This document shows, piece by piece, positions 36,010 through 47,782 of a stretch of 64,000 nt of DNA (position 1 is its first letter; every line of letters starts with the position of its first letter). Made by a program: the position numbers and the translations under genes. Source of the DNA: Aquilaria yunnanensis (lineage: Eukaryota; Streptophyta; Magnoliopsida; Malvales; Thymelaeaceae). Under the pieces are notes generated by a model. That model was not told where the DNA came from. It saw nothing but the letters and a program-made list of their open reading frames with translations, and ran no database searches. The DNA lies in contig CM077599.1 in NCBI GenBank assembly GCA_039654915.1, forward strand, positions 8,000,501 through 8,064,500. Direction: 5' to 3'.

Positions 36010-36850
36010 AAACTAATTTTCCAACGGCCTTAGCCGTTGGAAACAATTTTGTGAAACGCACCGTTTCATTTAATGATGTTCCAACGGCTCAGGCCGTTGG
36101 AAAATTTTCAGCTCAATAATTGTGTCTTTTTCCAACGGCTAAAGCAGTTGGAAATTAGTTATGACACATAAAAAAAATTTTTTTTAGTTCCTTTATTTGC
36201 AACGACTTAAGCCGTTGGAAAATAAAAAAATTCAAAACTAAGGAACAGATGCAATTTCATTTATGTTCCCTCTTTCCAACGGCTTTAAGCCGTTGGAAAA
36301 TGTTCAAAAATTCATAAACACAGCAAAAAAACGCCATTTCATTATCACACTTCTTTTTCCAACGGCTAAAGCCGTTGGAAATAATTTATTTCCCAAAAAA
36401 ACACCATTCCATTATCACACTTCTTTTTCCAACGGCTAAAGCCGTTGGAAATGTTTTATGACACATTTTAATAAAAATTTGTTTTATTTCCATTTATTTC
36501 CAACGGCTTTAGCCGTTGGAAAATATAAAATAATTTAAAAATGCATCAACATATGTACTTTCAATCATTTTCTTCCCTTTTCCAACGGCTAAAGCCGTTG
36601 GAAATATTTTATGTATGAAAAAAAAATTTTGAACCTGAGCACTTAGTTTCCAACGATTATAACCGTTGGAAATTATATATATATATATATATCAAATTTT
36701 ATTAAAAATATTTTATTTACATTATTTGGCCCATTTTCCAACGGCTAAAGCCGTTGGAAATTTTATCTACAAATATGGACTTTTTTTTTCGTCTTCCAAC
36801 GGTTTAGGCAGTTGGAAATTTCCAACTGCCTAGCCGTTGGAAATTGTGGC
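36010..36850. repeat. CACTA right subterminal palindrome array
   Basis: About a dozen near-perfect palindromes with arms TTTCCAACGGC and GCCGTTGGAAA around a 3-5-bp centre (often TAAA, TTTA). They start near 36019, 36079, 36130, 36197, 36274, 36357, 36427, 36498, 36580, 36648, 36736 and 36795, so spacing is roughly 50-90 bp. The left array is built of the same motif but is less regular. Confidence 0.9.
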
Positions 36851-36882
36851 AGTTGGAATTTTGGGTTTTTTTAGTAGTGGAA

Positions 36883-39800
36883 GATGCCGGTAATTAATGT
36901 GTCAGATTTGGGGGTCATGAATTAAACAAATCAAAAAATTACCAAGACCCCTCTGATGTTTGTTCAAACTTATAGTTTTGTTCCCCATTTTTTAGAAACC
37001 GGTCCTAAACCACCCCCCAGAGGTTCAGTAAAAGCTACCCTAAGTCCTTTTTGCGGTTAACATCCATTAAAACACCTAAATTAACAAACACTTACCCCTT
37101 TTATAGAAAATAGAAAAATACTTGTTTTGTCATCATAGCCTTCTCTCATAAAAACTTTGTCCCAACTTTTACATCTATTGATTTACCTCATTTTTAACTA
37201 AACCTACTCTCTAACCAACAACAAAAATTAAACTCATCCCTTCCTAACTTTGCATCATTGAAACCTAGAACGTTCATTTGATTGGCGGTAGCCTCCGTTC
37301 AATTGCCACGAACCCAAAACATCTCCTCCCACTTCTTGCTCCTCTTTGCCTCCTTCCACCTCTCCACCTCCTCCCTCCTCTCCATCATAGTCAAATTCTC
37401 TTCATCTTCACCTTGGAACCCGTCCACCCTTTCACCTTTGGTGATGGCCTCACCTTCTTCCTCGCCCCTTTCCACTCCGACCCCCCTCCTCACTTTACTA
37501 ATGGCAATTTGGGCCTCCTCAACCCCACTAATAAGGGCACCTATAATACCCTAAAACATTAAGAAAGGACCTAAGTGTAATGGTAAAGAAAGATGGGGTT
37601 TAAGTGTATAAGAAAATAAAAAAAATGGGGACTACAAGGGAGTTCACCCTTTTATTGCTAGAAATCAACTAAACCTAATTGTTTCCCTAGCTTGTGCAGC
37701 AGCTACAGTCACATAGCAAAAGGAGAGAAGAGCTTGGAACAAAAGTGGGAGAAGAAAATACAATCGCATGTTAAAATTTAAGGTAAAACACTAACCTTGC
37801 CCTTACAAGGTAATTGTTTATGAGTTGTTTCTTGAGAATTGATGATTGGATAATAACGTTCATAAAGGTGAAAGACCAGAGTAATGGTATATCTTGATAA
37901 TTTGAAGGGATTAGATTGGGAGGAAACTAAAAAAGAATGAAAATTTTCACGCACCAATGATGTTTGAGGAATTCCAGTAGTAGACCAAGATGTTTTGATT
38001 GGTTATATACTAAATGTGACTAGAACTTAGGCTTATAATATGTCATTGGAAAGATCTATAAGTCTACTTTAATGTAGAAAAAATGAAATTGAATTTAGAG
38101 GCCTGAATAAGAAGTTATATTAATTCTCACAAGACATCACTGAAGTAGCGAGCTCTGAATGAAATTGAAACTTGAACAATAAACTGTATCGATTGACTAA
38201 ATCAAAAATTGTGAATAACATCTATATTATAGATTCAGAAGTCTAGTTTCATAGAAATTTTGCGAATTATGATTTGAAATTTTCTACAAAGAGTTATGGC
38301 CATTTTCGTGGGAGTGTGCAAATTTGTCAATTTTACTAGTCGCGGGTTTAAGATGGATTTATGGTATTCAAGTTGAACCACAGCCTTTGGAGATTAAATT
38401 AAGCCACAATAATAGTTTATACTGTTTCGATTAGGTTCTTAAACTTGATTGACCCTTGAATTGGTTCTAGGATCTTGTTTTCTATTCACACTTTACTTGA
38501 GTTAAATATGATTTTGATTATTAAAATTTTATAAAATGATTGTTGTTTTGTAATGATTTCTTCTTAATTTCTTGTTTTTTATGAATGGTTTATGTTTGTC
38601 TTACCCAAAGACTGAGTATGAGACGATTTGTGAAATTTTATTTGGTTGTCAATGTGTTTGTGATTTAACAATAAAAGTATAATTTTTCTGACATGTTTTT
38701 ATCATAGATTCTATGAATAATTTATACGTAAGAGAGCTTGTAGTCCAGCTATGTAATTGGCCAAAGGTATACCACATTGACACCTAGAACTAGTTATATG
38801 ACCCCACCAATGGAAATAATAGTTGGTAGTGAATGTATGCAGTATGAAATGTTGATATGACCAATGTCACCGGAATAATAATGATCGTAGCTACGACCCT
38901 GTCATGGGAATAATAGTGACCCTTCAAATAACTTATGAACTATGAATGTTTTCAAGCATGATGTTACGAATGAAGGACATATGCTTTTTTATATGAATGA
39001 TACATACATTTTTATGATCATGCGGATGTTTTCTTACAATATTTTTATTTTCTGAATTTATATTTTATCTATAAAAAACTTATGTTTGATCGGGTAAGGT
39101 GTGTGAGGTGTCGCTTACTGGGCTGTAAAGTTCACCCCCTTAATATTTTTCCTAGATCCATAAGGCGAATTAGAAAGGATGAATGTCGGGCTCATCATAG
39201 CTAGCGCTTGAAAATTTGAAGATTTTTTTATTTACAATTAGACTTGTTAATGACCTTTCATTTAAAACTATGGTCATAGTATTCCTGAAATGTTATTGAA
39301 ATTTAGATATTGGATTTAGTTATGTGACCTTATTAATTTGATATTTTTTAATGAAGAGTATGAGATATGAGAGATTTTAGAAATGCTTTATTTTATATAA
39401 TATGTTATATTGCAAAAAAAGGCTTCATGTCACCCAATCATAGGCTAAGGTGGCATTTCAGGACAGCGCCAAGAACCAAATCATTGCCATCGCAACCTAC
39501 AGGTTCGTTTACTTAAGCGGAACAGAGGTAAAGCCTTCACACTGTGAATCGGGATTTTCTACAAAAATCAGTTCGGGTTGGGTTTGGAGATCCAGGCAGC
39601 CGATTTCGGGAGAGGAAAGGAGAAACCAGATTTTATTTTCGAGCCTAGATGGTTTGCTGGGTCTCAAACAGTGAGGGTGAATCAGAGGAGAAGGAGGACG
39701 AACAGTAGAGAGTCGAGGTTGCGAAAGATGAGGGCGAGTAAGAAGAGGATGAGGAGGATGAACGGTCGTGAATTAGGGTCAACGGCGAATCGGAGGAGGA

Positions 39801-40113
39801 GGATAAACGGTTATCAAGAGTGTCCGGTTGAGGGCGAAAGGTTGTCAAGGCAATGGTGAACTAACGGCGACAGCGGAGTACTGATTTGAGGGCGATTGAA
39901 CGGACGCACCGTCAAAGGTCGAATCGGAGATGGTTCTGGAAAAAACCCACAAACGATGAGCAGACCCAAGTGAATTTGGGTAGCGCGTTAGATATAAAAG
40001 TTTGGGGGTAAAGTCATCGAACGAAGAAGACTATGAGAAATAAATAAGTTTTTCCTTTTTCTTTAACTTCCTTTTTCTTTAACGTAGGTTTCACAACCTC
40101 AAGGGAGTTAGGG
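36883..40113. other. Intergenic; decayed repeats, no gene supported
   Basis: A small C/T-rich block at 37278-37562 is open in two plus frames (Ser/Leu/Pro-rich) without a domain. From about 37680 to 39250 the sequence looks like long non-coding retroelement DNA, with many internal ATGs, no long frame, and the phrase GCTTACTGGGCTGTAAAGTTC followed by CACCCCCTTA near 39110-39140. No LTR pair was found. About 39440-39950 is GC-richer with basic, Arg-rich chance frames. Confidence 0.3.
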
Positions 40114-40933
40114 TAGGGGTGAGCATGAGTCGATTTTCTGGTGGAACTAAACCAACCTGAAATAGACTTGGTTCTAAATTTTTTTTATTCAATTCGAAAC
40201 TAAGAACAAAAAAGAATTAGAACTATAGTTCTGGTTTTTTCGGTTCTGGTTCTCGGGTTTTTTAATTTATATAATATACCTATAACAACATTTAAATTCA
40301 ATTAAATTTTATTCACAACTAGTTTAGAAATATTTAATATAATACACAACTAAATCTATATTTAAATACACACGTTCTTCATAATATTCAAAGAGTTTCA
40401 CATGCTATTGCATAATGCAACAAAAATGCAAATATATCTAGTTGCATGTGATTTCACAAAATGTCTTTGCAAATTCTGGAAGATCACTGATCAGATACTT
40501 TATCTTATTTCTTTTATCTGTACAAAGAAAACAATATTTAATCTGATATATATCCGCTCTCTACTTAAATCAAACCAACCATTGTGTCATTGTAATTTCT
40601 TACAATATGAAAATATAAACAATTTCCTATCATTTGTTCTAATTTAGATTCAAGATTATGAATATTAGTTTTAGGGTTTAGTATAAAAGAATAAAACACC
40701 TTCACAATTTTTTATTTTTTCAATACATAAATGTGTTGATAATTTAGTAATATTATAATTTGGTTCAGTTCTACCTTGGATTAGTTTCATGTAGAACCAG
40801 AATCAACCAAAAAATCATCGGTTCTCGTATATGTGGAACCAACCTGTGAATTATAGTCAATTTTTACCCAACCTAACCTAATAATGGTGATTCGGGTTGA
40901 ATTTTAATTTTACCCAACTCATGCTCACCCATA
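40114..40933. mobile_element. MITE family C, better-preserved copy
   Basis: Left end TAGGGGTGAGCATGAG. The right end, read inward, is TATGGGTGAGCATGAG. Long arms share phrases such as GGTTCTAC, AGAACCAG and GGAACCAAC in inverted order. The interior is AT-rich and non-coding. No matching 8-bp flanks were found. Family resemblance to 18555-19160 supports the call. Confidence 0.65.
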
Positions 40934-41712
40934 AATCAAAGTACGTTTCTAAAAAATGAGAGACGAAGCTGTAGGTCTCCCTAAACAAATTAAAAGATCC
41001 TATATATGAGAGTGTAAAATCTAATTATTTTAACAAGAGTTAAGGTTGCGTCAACTGTCCATGTGAGACATTAATTAGAAGGTCAGAATCACATTAACTG
41101 AGATTTGAAGGCCTGAAGGAGACACGGTTGTTTGTTCCCACTTCCCATGCTTGATGCTTCTCCCCTGTGCAAGTAATAACCTAGCTAGCTAATCCAATTT
41201 TCCCTTGCCCCTTCTTACCTGCACCCAAAAACCTAGCAGCTCAGCAAAGCCATTGGCACAAATTCGGCCTCGCTTGTCAACCAACCTTTGCCTTTTCTGG
41301 GTCCCTAACATTTCCCATCAGAAGCAAATCATTAATTTTTTTTCTTTGCTTGCCAGCTACACATTCCGAAACCACGTCATCCCTTCCCGACTTCAACTTA
41401 TAAATTAGAAAAACAAAATATTTCTGCAGTTATTTTTTATTTAATTCCGGAATTAATGATAAGGATGATTAAAACAAAATTAGATTAATTAGTTTGATGA
41501 ACAAAGTGATATCATATTCGATCTGAGCGTTTTGAACCCTTTGTTAGAATCTAGTTTATAGAGAGGTTTGATTTGAATACCCTATTAATTTCGCTTCGAG
41601 AAGACTTAGGTTGGTATTCCCCTCCCTATAAAGAGACATTCACAATCACAACACATTCAAAGTAGATAGGAAATTTTACCTTTTCACAGCTGCTTTGTCC
41701 AGTTTTGGACAG
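40934..41712. other. Intergenic, nothing recognised
   Basis: No coding frame, RNA gene or repeat boundary could be supported. The short open frame at 41205-41408 has no domain. Confidence 0.35.
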
Positions 41713-41940
41713 CTAACTTGATGTTGGTTTTCCCAGAGACATAACTCCTAGGCTTTCTAACATTGTTCTTGAGTGCGTATATCCTGATCCTGATCCAAAC
41801 AACTTACACCCGAATATCTGGTTCACCAATTTCGTGGATGGTTTTGATATCACAAAGTATTGAAGTTTATGAAAGCAGGAGAGGAAGAAGAAAAGAATGA
41901 CTTTAACTACAAACGAAACAAGAGCTAGCATTAACACCAT
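41713..41940 (-). CDS. Possible small membrane-anchored protein, unrecognised
   Basis: A 75-codon minus-strand frame starts at a true ATG. It has a hydrophobic N-terminal segment (LALVSFVVKVILFFFLSCF, about residues 5-23) followed by a polar part containing GSGSGYTHSRTMLESLG. It lies about 350 bp downstream of, and on the same strand as, the CLE precursor, so it could equally be 3' non-coding sequence of that transcript. No family was recognised and the length is within chance. Confidence 0.2.
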   Translation of the reverse strand: MVLMLALVSFVVKVILFFFLSCFHKLQYFVISKPSTKLVNQIFGCKLFGSGSGYTHSRTMLESLGVMSLGKPTSS

Positions 41941-42289
41941 AGTAACTGCCAGCCCTCTTTTCTTTGATTACTGTTACTCTTACCCTTGTACTTGTTCCAT
42001 TCTCATTCTCCTGTCTTGACCCATTTGCTAAAAGTTACACCCTCATTAACACACCCACTGACAAGGGCTCATTCAAGCCAATGCATGTTAACTGCCTCTA
42101 CCTCCCTTTCATTTTCACCCTCCATTCATCCATCTCCAATAATTTCAAGACAAAAAAAAAAAATCTCGCACAATATTGATTCAGCTTGTATCTAGTAACA
42201 TACACAAAGCATCCAAAAAGAAAAAGAAAATCCTACAGAAAGAAGAATGAAAGAAGTAGCAGAAGTTGAACCTCCTGATCTCTATATGG

Positions 42290-42595
42290 CTAGTTGTGTA
42301 GAGGGTTTGGACCTGAGTGAATGATTCTCTTGGCATCTTCATACACGCCTGGACCACTGGCTTCAACTTCAACATTGTTAAGGTTTATAGAGTGAGGCGG
42401 CGGTGAGGTTGAAGGTGGATGAAAGGGCGACGTTTGGCCGGAGAACCGGCCGGCTTTCCTTGGAGGGGGCAGGAAAAACTCGTCGGAGAACTGGTCAGCA
42501 GCACCAAAATGACGAGAGAAAAGTAGGAGCAGAGAGAAGAGGAAAATGGCAGCTGCTCTGGCTCCTCTGCTTTTGAATTGTGAAGAAACTCTCAT
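42290..42595 (-). CDS. CLE peptide hormone precursor (CLE16/17-like motif)
   Basis: A single-exon, 101-residue precursor with the CLE layout. A signal peptide has hydrophobic core AAAIFLFSLLLLF (about residues 14-26). A variable Ser/Pro-rich middle follows (PPPRKAGRFSG, STSPPPHS). The last 12 residues are the CLE motif RIIHSGPNPLHN, directly before the stop. In CLE proteins the 12-13-residue C-terminal peptide is cut out, with hydroxylation usually at the prolines of GPNP, and is sensed outside the cell by CLV1-type leucine-rich-repeat kinases. The HSGPNPLHN ending is closest, from memory, to the R-x-VHTGPNPLHN class (CLE16/CLE17). The start is the only ATG before the signal peptide. No intron is needed and no lesion is seen. 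Confidence 0.9.
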   Translation of the reverse strand: MRVSSQFKSRGARAAAIFLFSLLLLFSRHFGAADQFSDEFFLPPPRKAGRFSGQTSPFHPPSTSPPPHSINLNNVEVEASGPGVYEDAKRIIHSGPNPLHN

Positions 42596-44010
42596 TTCAA
42601 AGAGCGGAAAGTGGAGAGTAGAAAAAGATAGAGCATGAAAAGGCGCTGGTGTATGAATGGGGTCTTCTAATCTGGACAGTGTGCTTGCTTATGGTTGAAA
42701 ATCATATGAAAGTGTCTGGCCCTTTTTGTGTTTCTGCTGCTGGTTCTGGTTGCATTTCTTTAGTTCGGCTACAAATACAAAGAAAGAAAATAACACAGCA
42801 TTTTTTTTCCTTTTTGATATATTAAAAAAAAAATAGTAGTACTACTTAAGCGAGTGAGTTTGTGAATTTGGGTTTCTTGGGTGTCGTCACATGAGCTTGA
42901 ACTTGACCCTTGATTCCAGGATGAACCTTCTTATTATATCTAATTTCACTTCTGGATCTTTGGACTCTGCACCTTTTTACTCTGCCTTTTGGCTTCTTTT
43001 TCCTACTTGTTTTGAGCATTTCCAAGCGTAAAATTATAAACAAAGGTAAACAATGATAATGAAAATGATCAGGTTCATTCGATAACCGGCAAGACAACCA
43101 TGCTGAAGAAAATGGATGATAAAATAAAATAGTCATAATAACCCACTCACTAAAGACGGTGAAAATGTGATATATAGAAGCCCTAAATCTGCAAATAAAT
43201 TGAATATTATTAAGACCCAAATTGGAATGATGAGATGGGAGGGAGTAGCTAGCTAGTTTATTACTATGTTTTTGGCTCTCACGTTGCTTGGAGAGGGTGC
43301 TGTGGCTGTACTACTGTCCGGAATTAATAACCGTTGTCTGCGGAACTATATTCAAACATTACATTTCATTTCATGTGAAATAAATAACTATAAAGTAGTA
43401 ATTTATACGGAGAGAAGAGATGGCATTGGTGCGAGTGAAGCAAATTAAATCTGGGTTCTGATTTTTTTTAAAAAAAAAAAACGTTGTCTATTCTTTTTCT
43501 CTCTTTCTTTTTTGTTTTTGCCTCCTCAGAAAAACAAAGAAATGTTTCTGTTTGTTGAATATTGGTCTGAGCATTGAATGATGGAGCCAGAGATTAGGCC
43601 TTCTCAGCATCCATCCGACCATCAGGTATTCCTTTCCTGTAATGACCAAATTGCCCTTCCATTATTTTCTATTTATCGTTTCAATGAGTTTGACTAAATG
43701 CTATACTCGTGGCTTTTTCCTTGCTTCCACTTGCTCACAAGTCACACCCCATCTATCCATTTGCTTTGCTTCTGCTTCCTTTTGCTTTCCTTCTTAGGTC
43801 AGACATATGTGCTCCCCATTTTTGTGTCATCCGTAAAATCCAACTCTCTTTCTCGCCCATGCAGTCAAATACATAGGATAATTAACCTCTTCCTACTTTT
43901 TTTTTCTTCTTCCTTTTATTCACAATACTACATATCCACACCCAAACTCATCCTACTAAACTCACCATTTAGCTACAATTTGAGGACAGACTCTTATACA
44001 TATACTAAGA
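42596..44010. other. Upstream region of the CLE gene; no gene seen
   Basis: The first few hundred bases are presumably CLE promoter and leader. A 124-codon minus frame (42846-43220) ends in a Lys/Arg-rich tail and shows no domain. The plus frame at 43698-44015 is hydrophobic by composition. Neither is called. Confidence 0.35.
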
Positions 44011-44361
44011 GTTAGTTCGCTTTAATTTAAGTTAACTTAATTCAGAATTACTTGCTTTTATTTTTACACTTTTATTGTCTAGAATTAATTTTATATAATA
44101 GCCAATATTATATAGATGTAATAATCTATTGAAAATATAATTTTCATAATCTTATTATATTTTTATAAATTTTTCTTTCTAAATGCCTATAAATGGAAAA
44201 TTTTATATCAATTAAATAACATCATGATAATTTACTTTTAAATGGATTATTACATATACATGATATTATTTTTCAAATGAAATTGGTTTCAGACAAAAAA
44301 TATATAAAAGTAAAAATAAATTATTTTAAATTAAGTTGACTTAAATTAAAATAAATTAGCT
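44011..44361. mobile_element. MITE family A, copy 2
   Basis: The arms TTAGTTCGCTTTAATTTAAG (left) and, read inward, TAATTTATTTTAATTTAAGT enclose the shared interior phrases AATAATCTATTGAAAATATA, TAAATTTTTCTTTCTAAA and AAATGGATTATTACAT seen in the other two copies. Confidence 0.7.
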
Positions 44362-44993
44362 ATAAAATTTTAATTCTAGTAGACCATGTGTAATCCATAC
44401 CACATATGAGAGGTACGCAGCATATAGTGAAATTCAAAGTCATACTTCTAGCATGATGGCTTAGGGTTTGGTAAAATAAAAATTGAAAATCCAAATCAAA
44501 GTAAATCACATCTATTGAGTTGGATTAGATTGGATAAAAATGAACCTTGATTTCTTGTTTGAGTTGCATCCACTTTTAAAAGCCATCAGTTCTTTGGTTT
44601 AGATCACCCTTCCCCTACTAGAGGTGAGAGGTGGGCTGGGTTGGCCCGGACCGAACCGGGACGGCCCCCCGGTCAAACCCGCCCTGTGAGAAGCCCGCAA
44701 TATTATGGGCCGAGTATAGGCCCAATAGGAGGAGGGAGGCGCAAAAAAAGACCGACCCGAACCAGACGAACCAGTCAAACCGGCCCGGCCCGGACTGCCC
44801 CACCGACCCGCCGCAACGACTCCCTGCTACGTATAACGTTAACCTGCGAAATTTTTTTTAAAAAAAAGCTAATTACACAGCAGGCCCTCCAACAGCTTTC
44901 TGCTCCATTTTCAGCCCCTAAAATTTCATTTTTGCCCCTCCCAACAACTAAATTTCAAGGACTTTTTGGTCAAACTAATTTTTCCCCTCCCCC

Positions 44994-45001
44994 TATAAAT
45001 A
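44994..45001 (+). promoter_or_regulatory. Likely TATA box of the hAT transposase
   Basis: TATAAATA directly follows a pyrimidine-rich stretch and lies about 180 bases before the transposase ATG at 45182, a normal plant arrangement. Confidence 0.5.
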
Positions 45002-45181
45002 CCAATGTCATTTTCAGTCAATCCTCACACAATCATTCAACCTCTCTTCTTCATCTACTATATTCTCTCAACCATTCTCCTTATTTTCTTAATCTCTTCC
45101 AAATTTCTTATTAATCTCTCCCTAATATCTTCACAATCTTCTCTTGATTTTACATTAATCACTACTATTAGTACGTGAGGC

Positions 45182-47355
45182 ATGGCTTTAAAAGGAAAAG
45201 GCAAGTCAACAGATAGTTCATCTTCCCGCAACACCGGCCTCCGAGTCTTGTTCCGTCGTCGATCTCGGCCCGCCGATAAAGGCATTTCAATTCAAGAGTT
45301 TCACGACGATGATACCGGAATCGATATGACGAATTACGATTTGGGTCTCGACGATCAATTATCCGATGATGAAGTGGAAGAGTTGGATGTGATGGCGTCC
45401 GGGAATCCGTCAACAGAACCAACGCCTACAAGTCATGAACCCGGCGTGGAGGGAACTCAAGCACAAGGTAAATCCACGAGACTAACTGCTTGGGTTTGGG
45501 AGCATTATGAGCTCATAAACGAAGGGGAGTCGAGGTACGGAAAATGCAAACATTGCGAGAAAAAATTTGTGCATAGAAAGAATTCCGGCACTGGAACGCT
45601 GAAGTGGCATCTTGAAAATCAACATGCTAACGTCCTCCCTAGTACCGGGACTAGTTCTGGAGGACAAACACAAGTTGGGCTTACAACCGGCGCCGGCGGA
45701 TCAGGTATATTTCGTTTTAACCAACAATCTTGTAGAGAAGGTATGGTAAATTGGATGATGCTTACTGAAAAACCTTTTTCACAAGCTGAAGATGTCCACC
45801 TAGAATCTTAGATAAAATCACAATTAAATCCTACATTTAGAAAAGTATATAGGAAAACTGCTAGGAAAGAAAGCTTTAAACAATTTGAAGCTGGAAAATC
45901 AGATTTGTAAGCATATTTTTCTACTCTTGATCATTGTGTGGCATTTACTTCTGATATATAGACATCACCTATAGGTCAATCATTCTATTGTGTTACTTCT
46001 CATTGGATTGATTCTAATTGGATAATGCAAAAATGAATTTTGTCATTTAAGGTTATTGAAACAGATCATACTGGTTTTCAAATATTTAATTGTATCTTAG
46101 AAACTTTACGTGATTATTTTTGTACTGATAAAGTTCTGTGCATTTCATTTGATAATGCTTCAAATAATGATGTTGCCGCTCGCCTTTTGAGTCAAAACTT
46201 AAAACCACCACTCAACGGTGCATTTTTTCACGTCAGATGCATGTGCCATATTTTGAACATTTGTGTGCAAAAAGGTTTAGAAGTTCTCCAAAATGAGATT
46301 TTGCCTATTCGAAACTCATTAAAATATTTGATGTCCAGACCTGTTATTTTTCGTGAATTTAAAAGCTTTTGTATTGAAAATCAAAAACCATTTTCTTGGA
46401 AACGGTTTAAATTGGATTGCCCAACCCGCTGGAACTCACATTTTTTATGTTGCAAGATGCATTACCGTATGCAAATTTGTTGTCACATTTCATGAATTTA
46501 AAAATGGGTTCTGAATTTCTTATGACTGAAATTTGGGAGAAATGTTCCAAAACCGGTGAATTGCTTAAGTTTTTTTACGAGGCAATTGAATTTTTCTCTG
46601 GTGTTTACTACCCAACAAGTCATCAAGTTTTGTTTCATTTAGTGAACATCACATATGCTTTACATCAGTTTAAAAATGATAAGTTGTTAAAACTGACTGT
46701 CGAAGCCATGCGGGCTAAGTGGCTTCAATATTTCTCAAACATTCCACCTATTTTTTTAGTCGTTTTTTTACTTGTCCTGTATGTAAAATTAACGGGCACA
46801 ACAACACTGCTTGAAGTAATTTTTCATACTTATTTAGAAATGTCTCATATAAATGTTTTGGCTATGTCTGCTTCTGCTTCCGAGTACTTACATTCTTTAT
46901 ACAAGTTATATTGTGAGCAGCATTCGGATAAGGTAAGATCTGAAGCTCCTCAAACCGAGCCTCCAAGGAGATCAATCTCCTCAAGATTCAACCTGGCGCT
47001 CCAAATGCTCAAACGACCCCGACCGATGACATCGGGATTAGCTGAGGTCGATGACTATCTCAACACATCGTTCGAGACAAGCGACATCAACATCTTGGAG
47101 TGGTGGAAACAAAAGAGATCAAGATTTCCGATCTTGTCGATAATCGCACAAGAGATTCTTGCCGTTCCAGTTTCGACCGTCTCATCCGAGGCAGCGTTTA
47201 GTCCCGGAAAACGGGTGATAACAAAAAAGCGGTCAAGATTGACACTCGATGCGGTAGAAGTATGCGTGTGCAACCGAGATTGGGGCCTCGCAGCACTCCG
47301 ACATCAAGACCAAAAGAGTTCGAATGATGAGGTAATATTCGATACCGAGAGTTGA
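45182..47355 (+). pseudogene. hAT transposase (BED finger / hATC), inactivated
   Basis: The frame opens at the ATG of MALKGKGKSTDSSSS. A BED-type zinc finger (WEHYELINEG, then C-x2-C in KCKHCEKKF and H-x4-H in WHLENQH) is intact. After a Gly-rich linker the first stop is at 45809-45811. Downstream the family text continues: KVYRKTARKESFKQFE, HCVAFTSDI, a stop where Trp is expected, TSPIGQSF, HWIDSNWIMQK, another stop, then ETDHTGFQIFNCILETL, FDNASNN, HVRCMCHILN and CPTRWNS. At about 46440 a one-base frameshift moves the reading to MLQDALPYANLL, FFSGVYYPTSHQVL and an intact hATC dimerisation region (FETSDINILEWWKQ, VSTVSSEAAFSPGKRVI). At least three stops and one frameshift rule out a full product. 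It resembles plant RICESLEEPER/DAYSLEEPER-type transposases, but the transposon ends show it is not domesticated. Confidence 0.9.
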
Positions 47356-47782
47356 ATTTTTTTTTTTCAATCATACATGTAGTTTGTATTTGATCTGATT
47401 ATGCTGTTTAGCACAGATCATAGGTTTCTATTATTTATCATTTCCGGAATGTTTTTGCCATTTCAAAATGTAAGGCACGTTCCGATTATTTGTAAGTGTC
47501 GTTTGGCTTTTTAACTTAATAAAACTTACACCGGAGGTGGTGTTTTTTCTTAAAAATATTTATGACTTATATAATTAATAATTGTTCTATTATATATATA
47601 TATATAACAAAAATAATGAAACCCGCCCCGCCCCGCCCCTCCTCGGGACCGCCCCGCCGAGGCCCGGGATCTCCCCGGGACCGGCTCGGAACCGCCCCGC
47701 CTACACCCGGTCCGAGCCCAGTCCTCAGGACCCAGGCCCCAGGACCAGCCGGTCCGACCCGGTTCCCACCTCTATCCCCCAC

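Larger units (their letters stand above)
27482..36879. mobile_element. Complete CACTA (En/Spm) transposon
   Basis: The 9398-bp element begins CACTACTAAAAAAA and ends with its exact 14-bp reverse complement. It is flanked by the 3-bp direct repeat GAA (27479-27481 and 36880-36882), the target-site signature of the superfamily. Both ends carry dense subterminal motifs built on CCAACGGC and CAGTTGG. Two minus-strand genes lie inside: a tnp2-type transposase with DUF4218 and DUF4216-like regions (30167-33822) and a Transposase_24-type gene (28365-29986). Identical termini and a single long uninterrupted transposase exon suggest a fairly recent, possibly autonomous copy. Confidence 0.95.
44619..47774 (+). 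mobile_element. hAT element carrying a decayed transposase
   Basis: The ends are TAGAGGTGAGAGG at 44619 and, read inward from 47774, TAGAGGTGGGAAC. Both lead into very GC-rich terminal regions with (C)CGG(A/T)CC words. The flanking 8-bp repeats are TCCCCTAC (44611-44618) and TCCCCCAC (47775-47782), one mismatch, as expected for an older hAT insertion. The 3156-bp interior holds a plus-strand BED-finger/hATC transposase with stops and a frameshift. Confidence 0.88.

Noticed and set aside
40114..40933. 8-bp target duplication for MITE family C
   Set aside because: The flanks AGTTAGGG and AATCAAAG do not match, so no target duplication is claimed.
42846..43220. 124-codon minus-strand frame upstream of CLE
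   Set aside because: Lys/Arg-rich tail by composition; no recognised family, and it lies in the probable CLE promoter.
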